DNA from: Flavobacterium aquatile LMG 4008 = ATCC 11947
GTDB taxonomy: Bacteria > Bacteroidota > Bacteroidia > Flavobacteriales > Flavobacteriaceae
Direction: 5' to 3'
Length of the DNA stretch: 64,000 nucleotides
Assembly: GCF_000757385.1 (NCBI RefSeq)
Contig: NZ_JRHH01000003.1
Location: forward strand, 62,001-126,000
The notes beneath the pieces were generated by a model that was not told the origin of the DNA, did no database searches, and saw nothing but the letters and a program-made list of their open reading frames with translations. Positions within the stretch are counted from its first letter, which is position 1, and every line of letters starts with the position of its first letter. This document shows, in pieces, positions 26,901-35,179 of this stretch. The position numbers were made by a program, and so were the translations under genes.

Positions 26901-29456
26901 TTAGAACGGATAATTTATACCAATATTTAATACCAACTCTGATAAATTGAGTTCTTTAAACCATCTATTGTTAATATTTTTTGCTGGATTGTAGGTTTTA
27001 AATCCTAAATCACCTCTTACAACAAATAATCCAAAATCATATCTAAATCCAAATCCAGTTCCCAATGCTATTGTTTCTAAAGATTTTAGTCCATTGAATT
27101 GATAAGCTTCATCTTCAACATTATCAAGTACATTCCAAATATTTCCTGCGTCTGCAAATAATGCTCCGTTTAATTTTCCGAAAATATTAAATCTAAACTC
27201 GGCATTAAAACTAATTTTCATATTTGCTTCATTAAAGTCAAATATTCCACCGCTACTGCCTGGACCCAAACTATAAGGTTGCCAAGCGCGAATGTCGTTG
27301 GTTCCACCAGCAAAATAACTTCGTGAAAACGGAATACTATTAGAATTTCCATATGGAATTGCAATTCCGAAAAAACTTCTTATTGCAAATACCTTTTTTC
27401 TTCTTAAATCCCAATGTTTTATATATTCAAATTCGGTTTTGATGTATTGAGAATATTCTACATCAAATATAGTGTTGGCTCCGTTTTGATTTATTATTTC
27501 CTTAGATGCATTCGAAATTAATGAAAGTACATTTCCAGCTGATTCAATTTTTGTCTTAAAAACATAAAAATTATTGTCTTGTATATCTCTTTTAGATGTT
27601 TTTGAAAAACTAATACTGGATGCAAAAATTAAGTTGTCTTCAATTAATCTAACATATCGTTCAGAGATACTAAGTACAGTTTTGTATTCGTCATCTTCTG
27701 GCAGTATGTCTGTATTTTCGGTTAGTACATCTACAATAAAATTTAATGTTCCTTCTTGAGTTAAATTTCCATCTAAATCAACATTTTCTGAATTTGTGTT
27801 ATAAATAGCAGCAATTTCATTCAATCGATCGTACGAAGTTCGATAAACATTAAAGTAATTACCCACATTAATATTTTTTACAAACTGTACATTAAACAAG
27901 TCAAATCTTATTGTAGTATTTCTTTTTGGTGTCCAATTATAAGATAATGCACTTGTGAAATTTTGTTTGTCAAGTCCAATGTTTCTTTGTTTGGCAAAAC
28001 CTACACTCAGTGTTGTTGAAGGAATCATTGTTTTTGGGATGATTTTATCCGTATTTAAAGGGAATAAAATTCTAGGGAAATTAAGTTTAGAGTCAACTCC
28101 AATTTCAGAAATATTGAAGAAATTGTTGTTAGGATTTGATAAATCTCGAGATGCACCTACATTTCCTCTAAAAGCAATTTCAAAGGTTTCTGCACCATTA
28201 AAAACGTTTCTAATTCCGAGTGATGTATTTCCCGAAATCCCAAAGTCTTGAATATTAGAGTGGGTAAAATCTACAGAAGCACCAAAAGTATATTTTTTTC
28301 TAGGTATTAAAAACACATTGGCAATTAATCCGTTCACGTCTTTAGGGTCAACAGAATATTGTATTGATGGATAATTAAAAACCCTAAGATTACTCAAATA
28401 TTTAGAGGTTAAAGAAGTTCTAAAATCAGAATAAGTAGTTCCAGGAGCGATAAAAATAGCGCTTGTAATTGATTTAGGTTTGTATTTTAATTTTTTCTCA
28501 CTATAAAAATTAAATCCGTTATAAGTAACACTATCATTAACTTTAATCTCATTTTTATTAGTTTGATGGTCGGTAAAAATATTAACCTTATTTATTTTGT
28601 AAATTTTAAAATCTTGTGTAGCAGAAGTGTCACCTTCTCTAATATTCTGATTTTCAATATTTAGTTTTAGATTTACTTTTTTATTCGTTTGAATAGTGTC
28701 TAAATCAAAATTGATATAATTCTGTTGGAAAAAATAAACACCATTGTTTCTAAAATCGGTTGTAATTCTATTTCTTTCGTTATCAATATCAGATGTTTTA
28801 TATTGATTTCCAGATTTAATAAACGAATTGTCTTTTCTTAATTTGTATAAAGAATCCAACGCCAAAGTAGCGATATCGGTTTTCAAACTGTCTAATTTGT
28901 AACCGCTTCCTTTATTGATTTTGTATTTTAAAACTACTTTTTTGGTCTTAGAAGTGTCAGTTGTAAAATCGGTTTTTACATCAAAAAAACCATTGTTGAA
29001 GTAGTATGAATTTAATCGTTTTATTGATTTTTTAGTGCTATTGGTATCTAATAAAACTGGTGATTCACCTGTTTTTTTTAGAAATTCATGAATTCCTTTA
29101 TTCCAAAAAGATTGTCCCAATCGATTTACTTGTTTTTTCGATAGCCATTTCGCTTTTCGATTATATTTAGCTGGATTTTTAAGAAATTTATCTTTGTATA
29201 ATGAATCAGTATTTTGTTTTGCAAGATTGTATAAATTCAATCTAAGTCGATATCCTAAAATAGAACTATTTGGTTTTTGATACAGTTGACTGCTTACTTC
29301 ATCGTCTTTATTCTTTTTATCATCTACATAAATTTCGTTATCCATTAACAATCTCTTGTTGTTAGGAACTCGTTTCGTAGTATTACAACCAACAATAATG
29401 AGGGTTATTAAAATAAATAGTGATATTTTTGTATTGAAATTTTTCAAACGGAGCAT
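26901..29456 (-). CDS. tamL: Translocation and assembly module lipoprotein TamL (BamA/TamA superfamily)
   Basis: 851 residues. A lipoprotein signal peptide ends LIIVGC (Cys about 24), which is how Bacteroidota TamL differs from TamA. POTRA-like domains (about 150-430) precede a 16-strand barrel; the family motif GGTNDIRAWQPYSLGPG (near residue 728) is the BamA/TamA loop-6 signature (RGY-like), and the last residues end in Phe. It inserts proteins into, or passes lipids to, the outer membrane together with a TamB-like partner encoded elsewhere. Its promoter appears almost leaderless (-7 at 29466-29473). Confidence 0.9.
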   Translation of the reverse strand: MLRLKNFNTKISLFILITLIIVGCNTTKRVPNNKRLLMDNEIYVDDKKNKDDEVSSQLYQKPNSSILGYRLRLNLYNLAKQNTDSLYKDKFLKNPAKYNRKAKWLSKKQVNRLGQSFWNKGIHEFLKKTGESPVLLDTNSTKKSIKRLNSYYFNNGFFDVKTDFTTDTSKTKKVVLKYKINKGSGYKLDSLKTDIATLALDSLYKLRKDNSFIKSGNQYKTSDIDNERNRITTDFRNNGVYFFQQNYINFDLDTIQTNKKVNLKLNIENQNIREGDTSATQDFKIYKINKVNIFTDHQTNKNEIKVNDSVTYNGFNFYSEKKLKYKPKSITSAIFIAPGTTYSDFRTSLTSKYLSNLRVFNYPSIQYSVDPKDVNGLIANVFLIPRKKYTFGASVDFTHSNIQDFGISGNTSLGIRNVFNGAETFEIAFRGNVGASRDLSNPNNNFFNISEIGVDSKLNFPRILFPLNTDKIIPKTMIPSTTLSVGFAKQRNIGLDKQNFTSALSYNWTPKRNTTIRFDLFNVQFVKNINVGNYFNVYRTSYDRLNEIAAIYNTNSENVDLDGNLTQEGTLNFIVDVLTENTDILPEDDEYKTVLSISERYVRLIEDNLIFASSISFSKTSKRDIQDNNFYVFKTKIESAGNVLSLISNASKEIINQNGANTIFDVEYSQYIKTEFEYIKHWDLRRKKVFAIRSFFGIAIPYGNSNSIPFSRSYFAGGTNDIRAWQPYSLGPGSSGGIFDFNEANMKISFNAEFRFNIFGKLNGALFADAGNIWNVLDNVEDEAYQFNGLKSLETIALGTGFGFRYDFGLFVVRGDLGFKTYNPAKNINNRWFKELNLSELVLNIGINYPF

Positions 29457-29465
29457 AATTTAATT

Positions 29466-29473
29466 CAAAAGTA
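29466..29473 (-). promoter_or_regulatory. Candidate -7 element for tamL
   Basis: Minus strand reads TACTTTTG, exact TAnnTTTG, ending only 9 bases before the tamL start. Transcription would begin within a few bases of the start codon. A TTTG at 29498-29501 lies inside the divergent methyltransferase gene. Confidence 0.45.
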
Positions 29474-29482
29474 CATTTTTTT

Positions 29483-30211
29483 ATGGTTAGTAAAAACCAA
29501 ATAAAACTAATTACAAGTTTACAACAAAAAAAGTATCGACAAACGCATCAATTATTCCTTGCCGAAGGTGTAAAGGTAATTCAAGAATTACTCGTATCAA
29601 ATTTTATGCTAGAACATTTATTTGTTACTGAAAATTTATTTGAATCTGTTTCTTCTGATAAAAAAACGTTGATTTCTGAATCGGATTTGAAAAAAATTAG
29701 TTGTTTGTCAACGCCTAATAATTGTTTGGCTTTATTTAAAATTCCAAGCGATAAAAAAATACTTCTTGATGGTTTAGTTGTTGCGCTTGATGAGGTTCGA
29801 GATCCAGGAAATTTGGGAACTATTATTAGATTGTGTGATTGGTTTGGTGTAAAGCAAATTATATGTTCTAATAATTCTGTAGATATTTACAATCCCAAAG
29901 TGGTTCAGGCAACAATGGGTTCTGTTTCTAGAGTGAATGTTGTTTACACGAATTTGGTCGAATATTTATCGAATTCTAAACAAGAAATTTTCGGAACTTT
30001 TATGGATGGAAAAAATGTTTACAAAGAACAACTTCCACAAAATGGAATTCTAGTTCTAGGAAACGAAGCCAACGGAATTTCAAAAGAAATCGAAAATTTG
30101 ATAACTCAAAGATTAGCAATTCCAAGATTTGGTGATTTGCAAAAAACCGAAAGTTTAAATGTGGCAACAGCTACAGCAATTTTTTTAAGCGAATTTAAAA
30201 GATTGCAATAA
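29483..30211 (+). CDS. TrmH-family (SpoU) RNA 2'-O-methyltransferase
   Basis: 242 residues. N-terminal substrate-binding segment (IKLITSLQQKKYRQTHQLFLA), then the SPOUT fold with the motifs VALDEVRDPGNLGTIIR (near residue 94), GILVLGNEANGIS (near 187), and IPRFGDLQKTESLNVATATA (near 211), which form the deep trefoil knot that binds S-adenosylmethionine. It methylates the 2'-hydroxyl of a nucleotide in rRNA or tRNA; which one cannot be told. It starts 26 bases from tamL on the other strand and ends 3 bases from the porT stop. Confidence 0.92.
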   Translation: MVSKNQIKLITSLQQKKYRQTHQLFLAEGVKVIQELLVSNFMLEHLFVTENLFESVSSDKKTLISESDLKKISCLSTPNNCLALFKIPSDKKILLDGLVVALDEVRDPGNLGTIIRLCDWFGVKQIICSNNSVDIYNPKVVQATMGSVSRVNVVYTNLVEYLSNSKQEIFGTFMDGKNVYKEQLPQNGILVLGNEANGISKEIENLITQRLAIPRFGDLQKTESLNVATATAIFLSEFKRLQ

Positions 30212-30214
30212 AAT

Positions 30215-30922
30215 CTATTGAAAGGTGAAGTTTATAAAGATGGCTCTTGTTTTTAGGGCATCTATATTTCCAGTCCAAGGGCTATTCGGATCGTTGTCTC
30301 TAATTAACTCGTCATTAAATCCAAAAACACCACGAATCGACGGAGAGAATTTAAAATATTCTAGGTATAAATCAATTCCAAAACCAACTTCATAGTTTTT
30401 TGTCCATGGTTTTACTCTAAAACGTTCTTGTAAATTGTCATCTTTAGTTTTAGAATTACTAGACAAATTTAGTGTTGCCGAAACTCCTCCAACTAAGAAA
30501 GGGCGAATATTTCCTGTACGTTCTGATGAAAATTTAAGCAATAAAGGGAAATGAATGTAAGTTGATTTTACTTCTCTTAAAGCGTCATTTTCATCTGTAA
30601 AACCAGAGTAATTTAAATTTCTTTGAGTGTAGTATAAACCTGGCTCAAATCTTAAATTGATGTATTCATGAAGGCGTAAATCACCAATTAATCCTACATT
30701 AAAACCGGTTACGCCATCAACTAAAATGTCAACATCGGGTGTGTTTTTGTAATCAATTTTAAAATCGTACATATTGAATCCTAAAAAATAACCCCAATAA
30801 ACGCGTTGTTTATCCCAGTTTTCTAAGTTTATAATTGGATCGCTGCTAAAAAGTCCTTTGGATTGCGCCTGACTTTGTAGTGAAACTAATACTAGTAGTA
30901 AAATATAAAAATGCTTTCTCAT
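30215..30922 (-). CDS. porT: Type IX secretion / gliding motility outer-membrane protein PorT/SprT
   Basis: 235 residues. Signal peptide (about 1-19, ending SQAQ), then an eight-strand beta-barrel of the PorT/outer-membrane-protein group; the segment RVYWGYFLGFNMYDFKIDYK and the final FINFTFQ fit this family. PorT is needed for function of the type IX secretion system that secretes adhesins and enzymes in gliding Bacteroidota. It follows ubiE on the same strand, an arrangement I recall for porT in other Flavobacteriaceae. A generic small porin is the alternative. Confidence 0.8.
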   Translation of the reverse strand: MRKHFYILLLVLVSLQSQAQSKGLFSSDPIINLENWDKQRVYWGYFLGFNMYDFKIDYKNTPDVDILVDGVTGFNVGLIGDLRLHEYINLRFEPGLYYTQRNLNYSGFTDENDALREVKSTYIHFPLLLKFSSERTGNIRPFLVGGVSATLNLSSNSKTKDDNLQERFRVKPWTKNYEVGFGIDLYLEYFKFSPSIRGVFGFNDELIRDNDPNSPWTGNIDALKTRAIFINFTFQ

Positions 30923-30945
30923 ACTTGTGCTGAAATACTTCAGTT

Positions 30946-31677
30946 TTATTTTTTTGATGCCGAATAAATTGTTGCTACACCAAATGTTTGTGGCATTGCT
31001 TCAACATCTATAAACCCAATTTTTCGTAAAATATTGTTTAACTCCTCGCCAAAAGGAAAAACTGCTGCCGATTCTGATAAATATCCGTAGGCAACATTGT
31101 CTTTTGAGAAAAGTTTTCCAATGATAGGTAAAATATTTTTAGTATAAAAATTATAGCCTTGTTTGTAAGGAGTTTTTACTGGATTGGAAGTTTCAAGAAT
31201 CACGAAAATTCCGTTAGGTTTTAAAACACGTAGAATTTCTGCAAGACCTTTTTCAAGATTTTCAAAATTTCTTATTCCAAATGAAACTGTAATGGCATCA
31301 AAATGGTTGTCAGGAAATGGCATATTTTCGCTGTCGCCGATAACCATATCAATAATATGATCTAATTTTTTTTCTGCAATTTTCTTTTTCCCAACTTCTA
31401 GCATACCTGCAGAGATGTCTAAACCAATAATGTTTTTAGCATTGGTCTTGGTCATTAAAATAGCTAAATCTCCGGTTCCAGTAGCAATATCAAGAATGTT
31501 TTCAGGATTTTTGGCTGCGACTAATTTAAGTACTTTTTTGCGCCATTTAACATCAATTCCAAAAGATATTACGCGGTTTAAACCATCATAATTTCCCGAA
31601 ATGTTGTCAAACATTTGAGCAACTTGTTCTTTTTTGCCTAAATTAGAATCTTTATATGGAGTTACGCTTTTAGCCAT
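30946..31677 (-). CDS. ubiE: Demethylmenaquinone methyltransferase (UbiE/MenG)
   Basis: 243 residues. Class I S-adenosylmethionine methyltransferase of the UbiE family: [13 protein letters not shown] (motif I, near residue 64), [21 protein letters not shown] (near 113) and the RVLKPNG motif are all present. It makes menaquinone from demethylmenaquinone; ubiquinone is not expected in this group, so MenG is the likely role. A -7 element lies at 31701-31708. porT follows 23 bases downstream. Confidence 0.95.
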   Translation of the reverse strand: MAKSVTPYKDSNLGKKEQVAQMFDNISGNYDGLNRVISFGIDVKWRKKVLKLVAAKNPENILDIATGTGDLAILMTKTNAKNIIGLDISAGMLEVGKKKIAEKKLDHIIDMVIGDSENMPFPDNHFDAITVSFGIRNFENLEKGLAEILRVLKPNGIFVILETSNPVKTPYKQGYNFYTKNILPIIGKLFSKDNVAYGYLSESAAVFPFGEELNNILRKIGFIDVEAMPQTFGVATIYSASKK

Positions 31678-31700
31678 TTTACTTGCATTTTTTTATGGTG

Positions 31701-31708
31701 CAAAAGTA
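31701..31708 (-). promoter_or_regulatory. Candidate -7 element for ubiE-porT
   Basis: Minus strand reads TACTTTTG (TAnnTTTG), 23 bases before the ubiE start codon. Confidence 0.5.
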
Positions 31709-31764
31709 CAAATAATAAAAATCAATTAGCAATAACAATTTCTAAAACTATCACAATAAAGTGT

Positions 31765-32247
31765 TTACTTTTTTAGATAGGTTTGAAATGAAAAATCAAA
31801 GAGGTGTTTTTCGTCTTTTGCGTGAAATTCTTCTTGTGCTAATTCCCAAATTGCAGTATCAATTTCTGGAAAAAAGGTATCGGCTTCAAACGTAGAATGA
31901 ACGCGTGTAAGTTCAATTTTATCAGCAATAGCAATAGATTGTTGGTATATTTCGCCACCTCCAATTACAAATACATCTTCGTCTTTCGGACAAATTTCGA
32001 TGGCTTTTTCTAAGCTATTTACAACAATACAATTTTCGGGATTATAGTTTTTTTGTCGTGTAATTATAACATGAGTTCTATTAGGCAATGGTTTTGGAAA
32101 ACTTTCAAATGTTTTACGGCCCATGATAATATAATGTCCCGAAGTTATGGCTTTAAATCTTTTAAAGTCATCTGGTAAATGCCAAATAAGATCGTTGTTT
32201 TTTCCTAATGCGTTGTTTTCGGCTGCGGCTGCGATTAAAGTTATCAT
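31765..32247 (-). CDS. folA: Dihydrofolate reductase
   Basis: 160 residues, standard length. It reduces dihydrofolate to tetrahydrofolate with NADPH. Motifs: N-terminal LGKNNDLIWHLPDDFKRFK with substrate-binding Asp in LPDD, IMGRKTFESFP, and FVIGGGEIYQQ for NADPH binding. Its start codon shares one base with the stop of the upstream 2TM gene, so the two are co-transcribed and probably coupled. Confidence 0.96.
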   Translation of the reverse strand: MITLIAAAAENNALGKNNDLIWHLPDDFKRFKAITSGHYIIMGRKTFESFPKPLPNRTHVIITRQKNYNPENCIVVNSLEKAIEICPKDEDVFVIGGGEIYQQSIAIADKIELTRVHSTFEADTFFPEIDTAIWELAQEEFHAKDEKHLFDFSFQTYLKK

Positions 32248-32573
32248 TATTTTTTATTCTCTATTTCGTTTTTCAATTGCTCAATTTTTTTTTCTTGCAT
32301 GGTCATGAGTCTGTTTATTTGCTCGAGCTCCCATTTTTTATTCATGAAACTATCGGTAATAAATACTTTAATAAAATGAAGTATGAAAATAAACAACCAA
32401 ATGGTAATCGCCCAAATGTACCAATTATTTGGCTCTCCGATATTCATCCATTTATTTGCAATGAACAGAAAAATACTAGCTAGAAAGAATACTACAAAAT
32501 GAGTATAAAGCCCTTTTTTTTGTTTAATTCTCTTTCGAGCATATTCATACATTTCTATTTGTTCAGTATCCAT
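32247..32573 (-). CDS. 2TM-domain membrane protein
   Basis: 108 residues. A basic amphipathic N-terminus (YEYARKRIKQKKG) is followed by two TM helices (about 22-40 and 52-72) and a charged coiled-coil tail; this is the 2TM (PF13239) domain pattern, which in other proteins is fused to LytTR regulators or kinases. No function is established. It sits directly before folA. Confidence 0.8.
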   Translation of the reverse strand: MDTEQIEMYEYARKRIKQKKGLYTHFVVFFLASIFLFIANKWMNIGEPNNWYIWAITIWLFIFILHFIKVFITDSFMNKKWELEQINRLMTMQEKKIEQLKNEIENKK

Positions 32574-32647
32574 AACGTTGAAATTTGTTCTTAAAGGTAT
32601 AAAATTTATTTAAAAAACAAAATAGCAATTTCAGTATAGCACATTAA

Positions 32648-32659
32648 GAAAACGTTTTC
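32648..32659. promoter_or_regulatory. LacI-family-like operator palindrome upstream of the CBM48 gene
   Basis: GAAAACGTTTTC is a perfect 12-base palindrome with the central CG typical of LacI/GalR-family operators. It lies 150 bases before the alpha-glucan-binding-domain gene and 75 bases before the divergent 2TM gene, in a 237-base gap that otherwise shows no clear features. A single palindrome in AT-rich DNA is weak evidence. Confidence 0.3.
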
Positions 32660-32810
32660 CTATTTGAAAAATAAAATTTAACAAGCTATATATTAAGAAT
32701 TTAAGTAGAAATTGGGATAAATATTATTAAAATAATAATTCTGTGATAGCTTGTAAAATGTAAATTATTATTGCTTTACTTTGCGTCATTAATCTATAAA
32801 TGAAATAGTT

Positions 32811-33107
32811 ATGGCAATCAAGAAACAATTTATAAAAACAAAACCAGTTTGTAAAGTTACTTTTTCTTTAGAAGCTAAAGAAGCAAATACAGCTGCAGTT
32901 ATTGGTGATTTTAACAGTTGGAATCCAGCAGAAGGTGAATTATCAAAATTAAAAAATGGAACTTTCAAAGCAACATTTGAATTACCAAAAGACAACACTT
33001 TCGAATTCAGATATTTAGTTGATGGTGATTATGTTAATGATCCAGAAGCAGATAGTTTCCGTTGGAACGAATTTGCAAATGCTGAAAACAGTATTTTAGA
33101 GGTTTAG
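32811..33107 (+). CDS. Small CBM48 / isoamylase early-set domain protein
   Basis: 98 residues, essentially a single carbohydrate-binding module family 48 domain (VIGDFNSWNP, then FEFRYLVDGDYVNDPEADSF), the fold that binds glycogen in branching enzymes and AMPK beta. No catalytic domain and no signal peptide, so it is cytosolic. It may tether to or sense glycogen; in Bacteroidota such free-standing modules are common but uncharacterised. Monocistronic, ended by a strong terminator. Confidence 0.88.
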   Translation: MAIKKQFIKTKPVCKVTFSLEAKEANTAAVIGDFNSWNPAEGELSKLKNGTFKATFELPKDNTFEFRYLVDGDYVNDPEADSFRWNEFANAENSILEV

Positions 33108-33126
33108 GTTTAGTTTGTTTATATTT

Positions 33127-33160
33127 AAAATCCGTTCATTTTTAGTGAACGGATTTTTTT
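33127..33160. terminator. Bidirectional terminator after CBM48 gene
   Basis: A perfect 12-bp stem (33127-33138 with 33146-33157), a 7-base loop and a T run; it also ends at the stop of the convergent GAF gene. Confidence 0.88.
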
Positions 33161-33161
33161 A

Positions 33162-33614
33162 TTAGAACAATTTGGCAACTTCAAGATTTACAAATTCTAG
33201 AAACGTTTCGTCTTTTTCTGTGAAAGGATCCAGAACATGACTATCAATATCAATTTGACCAATATTTACATTGTTTACAAAAAGCGGAACTACAATTTCA
33301 GATTTTACTGTAAAGCTACATGCTATATAATTGTCTTGAGCAGCAACATCAGGTACTACAAAATTCTGATTTGAAACTGCCACTTGACCACAAATTCCTT
33401 TTCCAAATGGAATAACAATATGATCCGTCTCGGCACCCACGTATGGACCAAGATGTAATGTTTTAGTATCGTGATTTGCAAAATAAAATCCAACCCAATT
33501 GTAGTAATCAACAGAATCGGATAAAAATTGACATAGATTTTTTAATTTTTCGTCTCTCGAAACAGTATCAGAAAGAATCGAAATAACAGATGGTTTTAGA
33601 CTTTCAAAACTCAT
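33162..33614 (-). CDS. GAF-domain protein, probable free methionine-(R)-sulfoxide reductase
   Basis: 150 residues, a single GAF domain. The segments VGFYFANHDT, GKGICGQVA, YIACSFTVKSEIVVPL and GQIDIDSHVLDPFTEKDE align with E. coli MsrC (YebR), which reduces free methionine-R-sulfoxide. Two of its redox cysteines are kept (in GICGQ and IACSF); the third (E. coli Cys84) is not seen here, where the segment reads GAETDHIVI. Activity is therefore likely but not certain. Confidence 0.85.
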   Translation of the reverse strand: MSFESLKPSVISILSDTVSRDEKLKNLCQFLSDSVDYYNWVGFYFANHDTKTLHLGPYVGAETDHIVIPFGKGICGQVAVSNQNFVVPDVAAQDNYIACSFTVKSEIVVPLFVNNVNIGQIDIDSHVLDPFTEKDETFLEFVNLEVAKLF

Positions 33615-33630
33615 AAATTTAATTTTTATG

Positions 33631-33638
33631 CAAAAGTA
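33631..33638 (-). promoter_or_regulatory. Candidate -7 element for the GAF-domain gene
   Basis: Minus strand reads TACTTTTG (TAnnTTTG), 16 bases before the start codon. Confidence 0.5.
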
Positions 33639-33664
33639 ATTATTGTGTGTCTTTACTTTTTATA

Positions 33665-33672
33665 TAAATTTG
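33665..33672 (+). promoter_or_regulatory. Candidate -7 element for xrtF
   Basis: TAAATTTG matches TAnnTTTG and lies 13 bases before the TTG start of xrtF, divergent from the GAF gene promoter. Confidence 0.45.
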
Positions 33673-33685
33673 TTAAAAAAAACAA

Positions 33686-34249
33686 TTGAAAGAATATTTT
33701 AAAGAATATAAACCATTTTTACTTTTTTTAGCTAAATTTTTAGGGGCTTACCTGGTTTTGACTTTTGCATATTACAGCTATTTAAGTGAATTTGATCAAG
33801 AAAAATTTGAAGTTGATGGATTCACGCAAATCGTTGCGAACCAAACAAGTCAGTTGATTTCAGTGTTTGATTCAAGAACTCATATTGAACCAAATCTTAC
33901 AGAGCCAAGCGTGAATTTATTTTATAGAGAAAAGTGGGTTTCAAGAATAGTTGAAGGTTGTAATTCCCTGAGTGTAATGATTTTATTTGTAAGTTTTATA
34001 TTTTCATTTTCAGGAAAATTCAAGCAAACTGTACTTTTTATTTTATTTGGATGCATAGTGATTCATATTTTTAATATTATTAGAATCACACTTTTAGGCG
34101 TTTCAATGTTTCATTATCCTCAATATCAAGACTTACTTCACGGCGTTATTTTTCCGCTGTTTATATATGGAGTTGTTTTTATTTTATGGATTATTTGGGT
34201 TAATAAATTTTCATCTTATGCTAAAAAATCTTCTAAAAGACAAAACTAG
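33686..34249 (+). CDS. xrtF: Exosortase family protein XrtF
   Basis: 187 residues from a TTG start; no in-frame ATG fits the N-terminus. Multi-pass inner-membrane protein with the exosortase catalytic triad: Cys92 in EGCNSLS, Arg133 in IRITLL and His152 in LLHGVIFP. Exosortases cleave and transfer proteins that carry a C-terminal sorting tail (signature motif, TM helix, basic end). XrtF is the form found in Flavobacteria. The partner gene overlaps its 3' end by 32 bases. No protein with an obvious sorting tail is encoded in this window. Confidence 0.88.
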   Translation: MKEYFKEYKPFLLFLAKFLGAYLVLTFAYYSYLSEFDQEKFEVDGFTQIVANQTSQLISVFDSRTHIEPNLTEPSVNLFYREKWVSRIVEGCNSLSVMILFVSFIFSFSGKFKQTVLFILFGCIVIHIFNIIRITLLGVSMFHYPQYQDLLHGVIFPLFIYGVVFILWIIWVNKFSSYAKKSSKRQN

Positions 34250-34661
34250 AACCGGGATAACTCTATTTTTAATTCTGCTTTTAATTGCTATTCGAGTTTT
34301 TGAATCTAACTTGTTTTACGATCCATTTTTAGTTTATTTTAAAAATGAATTTGCAAATTCGCCTTATCCTAACATCAGTATTTTAAAGCTATTTTTCAGT
34401 TATGGATTTCGATTTTACATTAATTCAATGATTTCTCTAGCATTGATTTATATGCTTTTTAAAGACACCAAAATTGTAAAATTTTCTATGTTGCTGTACA
34501 TAGTTTTTGGTAGTATTTTGATGATAAGTTTCTTTTTTGTCCTCAAGTTTTTTGGGCCAGAAGCCAAAATGATTTTATTCTATATTAGAAGATTTATCAT
34601 TCAGCCGATATTTGTAATGTTATTCATTCCAGCATTTTATTATCAAAAAAGAATGAAATAA
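34218..34661 (+). CDS. Exosortase F system-associated protein
   Basis: 147 residues from the ATG at 34218 (MLKNLLKDKTRTG); a longer frame from 34167 is possible but would add residues that overlap xrtF. Four hydrophobic segments predict an inner-membrane protein. It has the size and the place (directly overlapping xrtF) of the family named for this partnership. Role unknown, presumably supporting XrtF. Confidence 0.82.
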   Translation: MLKNLLKDKTRTGITLFLILLLIAIRVFESNLFYDPFLVYFKNEFANSPYPNISILKLFFSYGFRFYINSMISLALIYMLFKDTKIVKFSMLLYIVFGSILMISFFFVLKFFGPEAKMILFYIRRFIIQPIFVMLFIPAFYYQKRMK

Positions 34662-34695
34662 CAATTTATTATGAATTTTGTAAATCCTTTAATAG

Positions 34696-34703
34696 TATAT
34701 TTG
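34696..34703 (+). promoter_or_regulatory. Candidate -7 element for the HYC_CC_PP operon
   Basis: TATATTTG matches TAnnTTTG, only 4 bases before the ATG at 34708, so the transcript would be nearly leaderless. A TTTG at 34677-34680 is 15 bases upstream, shorter than usual. Confidence 0.4.
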
Positions 34704-34707
34704 CACT

Positions 34708-35127
34708 ATGCAATTTAAAAAGCACATAAGTTTAGTTATCGCCTTTTTCCTATTGGTTTCCAATTCGGGATTGGCTTTTAATGTGCATTATTGTGGCGAT
34801 AAAATTGCCGCAGTTTCTTCTGTTTTTTCAAATGAAGAAGTTTGTGTCGTTCCAGTAAAAGAAGAAAAAAAATGTTGTGCCAAAAAGGAAACTTCGCACA
34901 AAAAATGTTGTTCAGATAAAGAAGTAAATCTTAAAAATAAAGCCGAAAAAATTGTAGTAAAATCAATTTCATTCGATTTAGATTCGGTTTATTTTATCAA
35001 TGAATGGAAAGCAATTTCATTTTCATCTGATGCAACTCCATTAAATATTCAATCTGTTGAATATTATTGCGATGCCAATTCGCCACCTTTTTATAAACTC
35101 TACTGTCAATTTACACTTTTCGGATAA
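34708..35127 (+). CDS. HYC_CC_PP family cysteine-rich exported protein
   Basis: 139 residues. A signal-like hydrophobic N-terminus (about 6-23) precedes the family's three marks: HYC in FNVHYCGDK, paired Cys in KKCCAKK (and again HKKCCSDK), and PP in NSPPFYK near the end. The cysteine and histidine content suggests metal binding. It is followed by a TonB receptor whose N-terminus also has a CC pair, and then an HMA-domain protein, so the three probably form one operon handling a soft metal such as copper. Metal identity is inference. Confidence 0.85.
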   Translation: MQFKKHISLVIAFFLLVSNSGLAFNVHYCGDKIAAVSSVFSNEEVCVVPVKEEKKCCAKKETSHKKCCSDKEVNLKNKAEKIVVKSISFDLDSVYFINEWKAISFSSDATPLNIQSVEYYCDANSPPFYKLYCQFTLFG

Positions 35128-35179
35128 TTTTAATATTCCTTTAATTTAAAACAATTAAGAATATTAAAACACTTATTTA

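Noticed and set aside
34167..34217. Upstream extension of the exosortase F-associated protein
   Set aside because: It would overlap xrtF by 83 bases; the ATG at 34218 gives the expected length and N-terminus.
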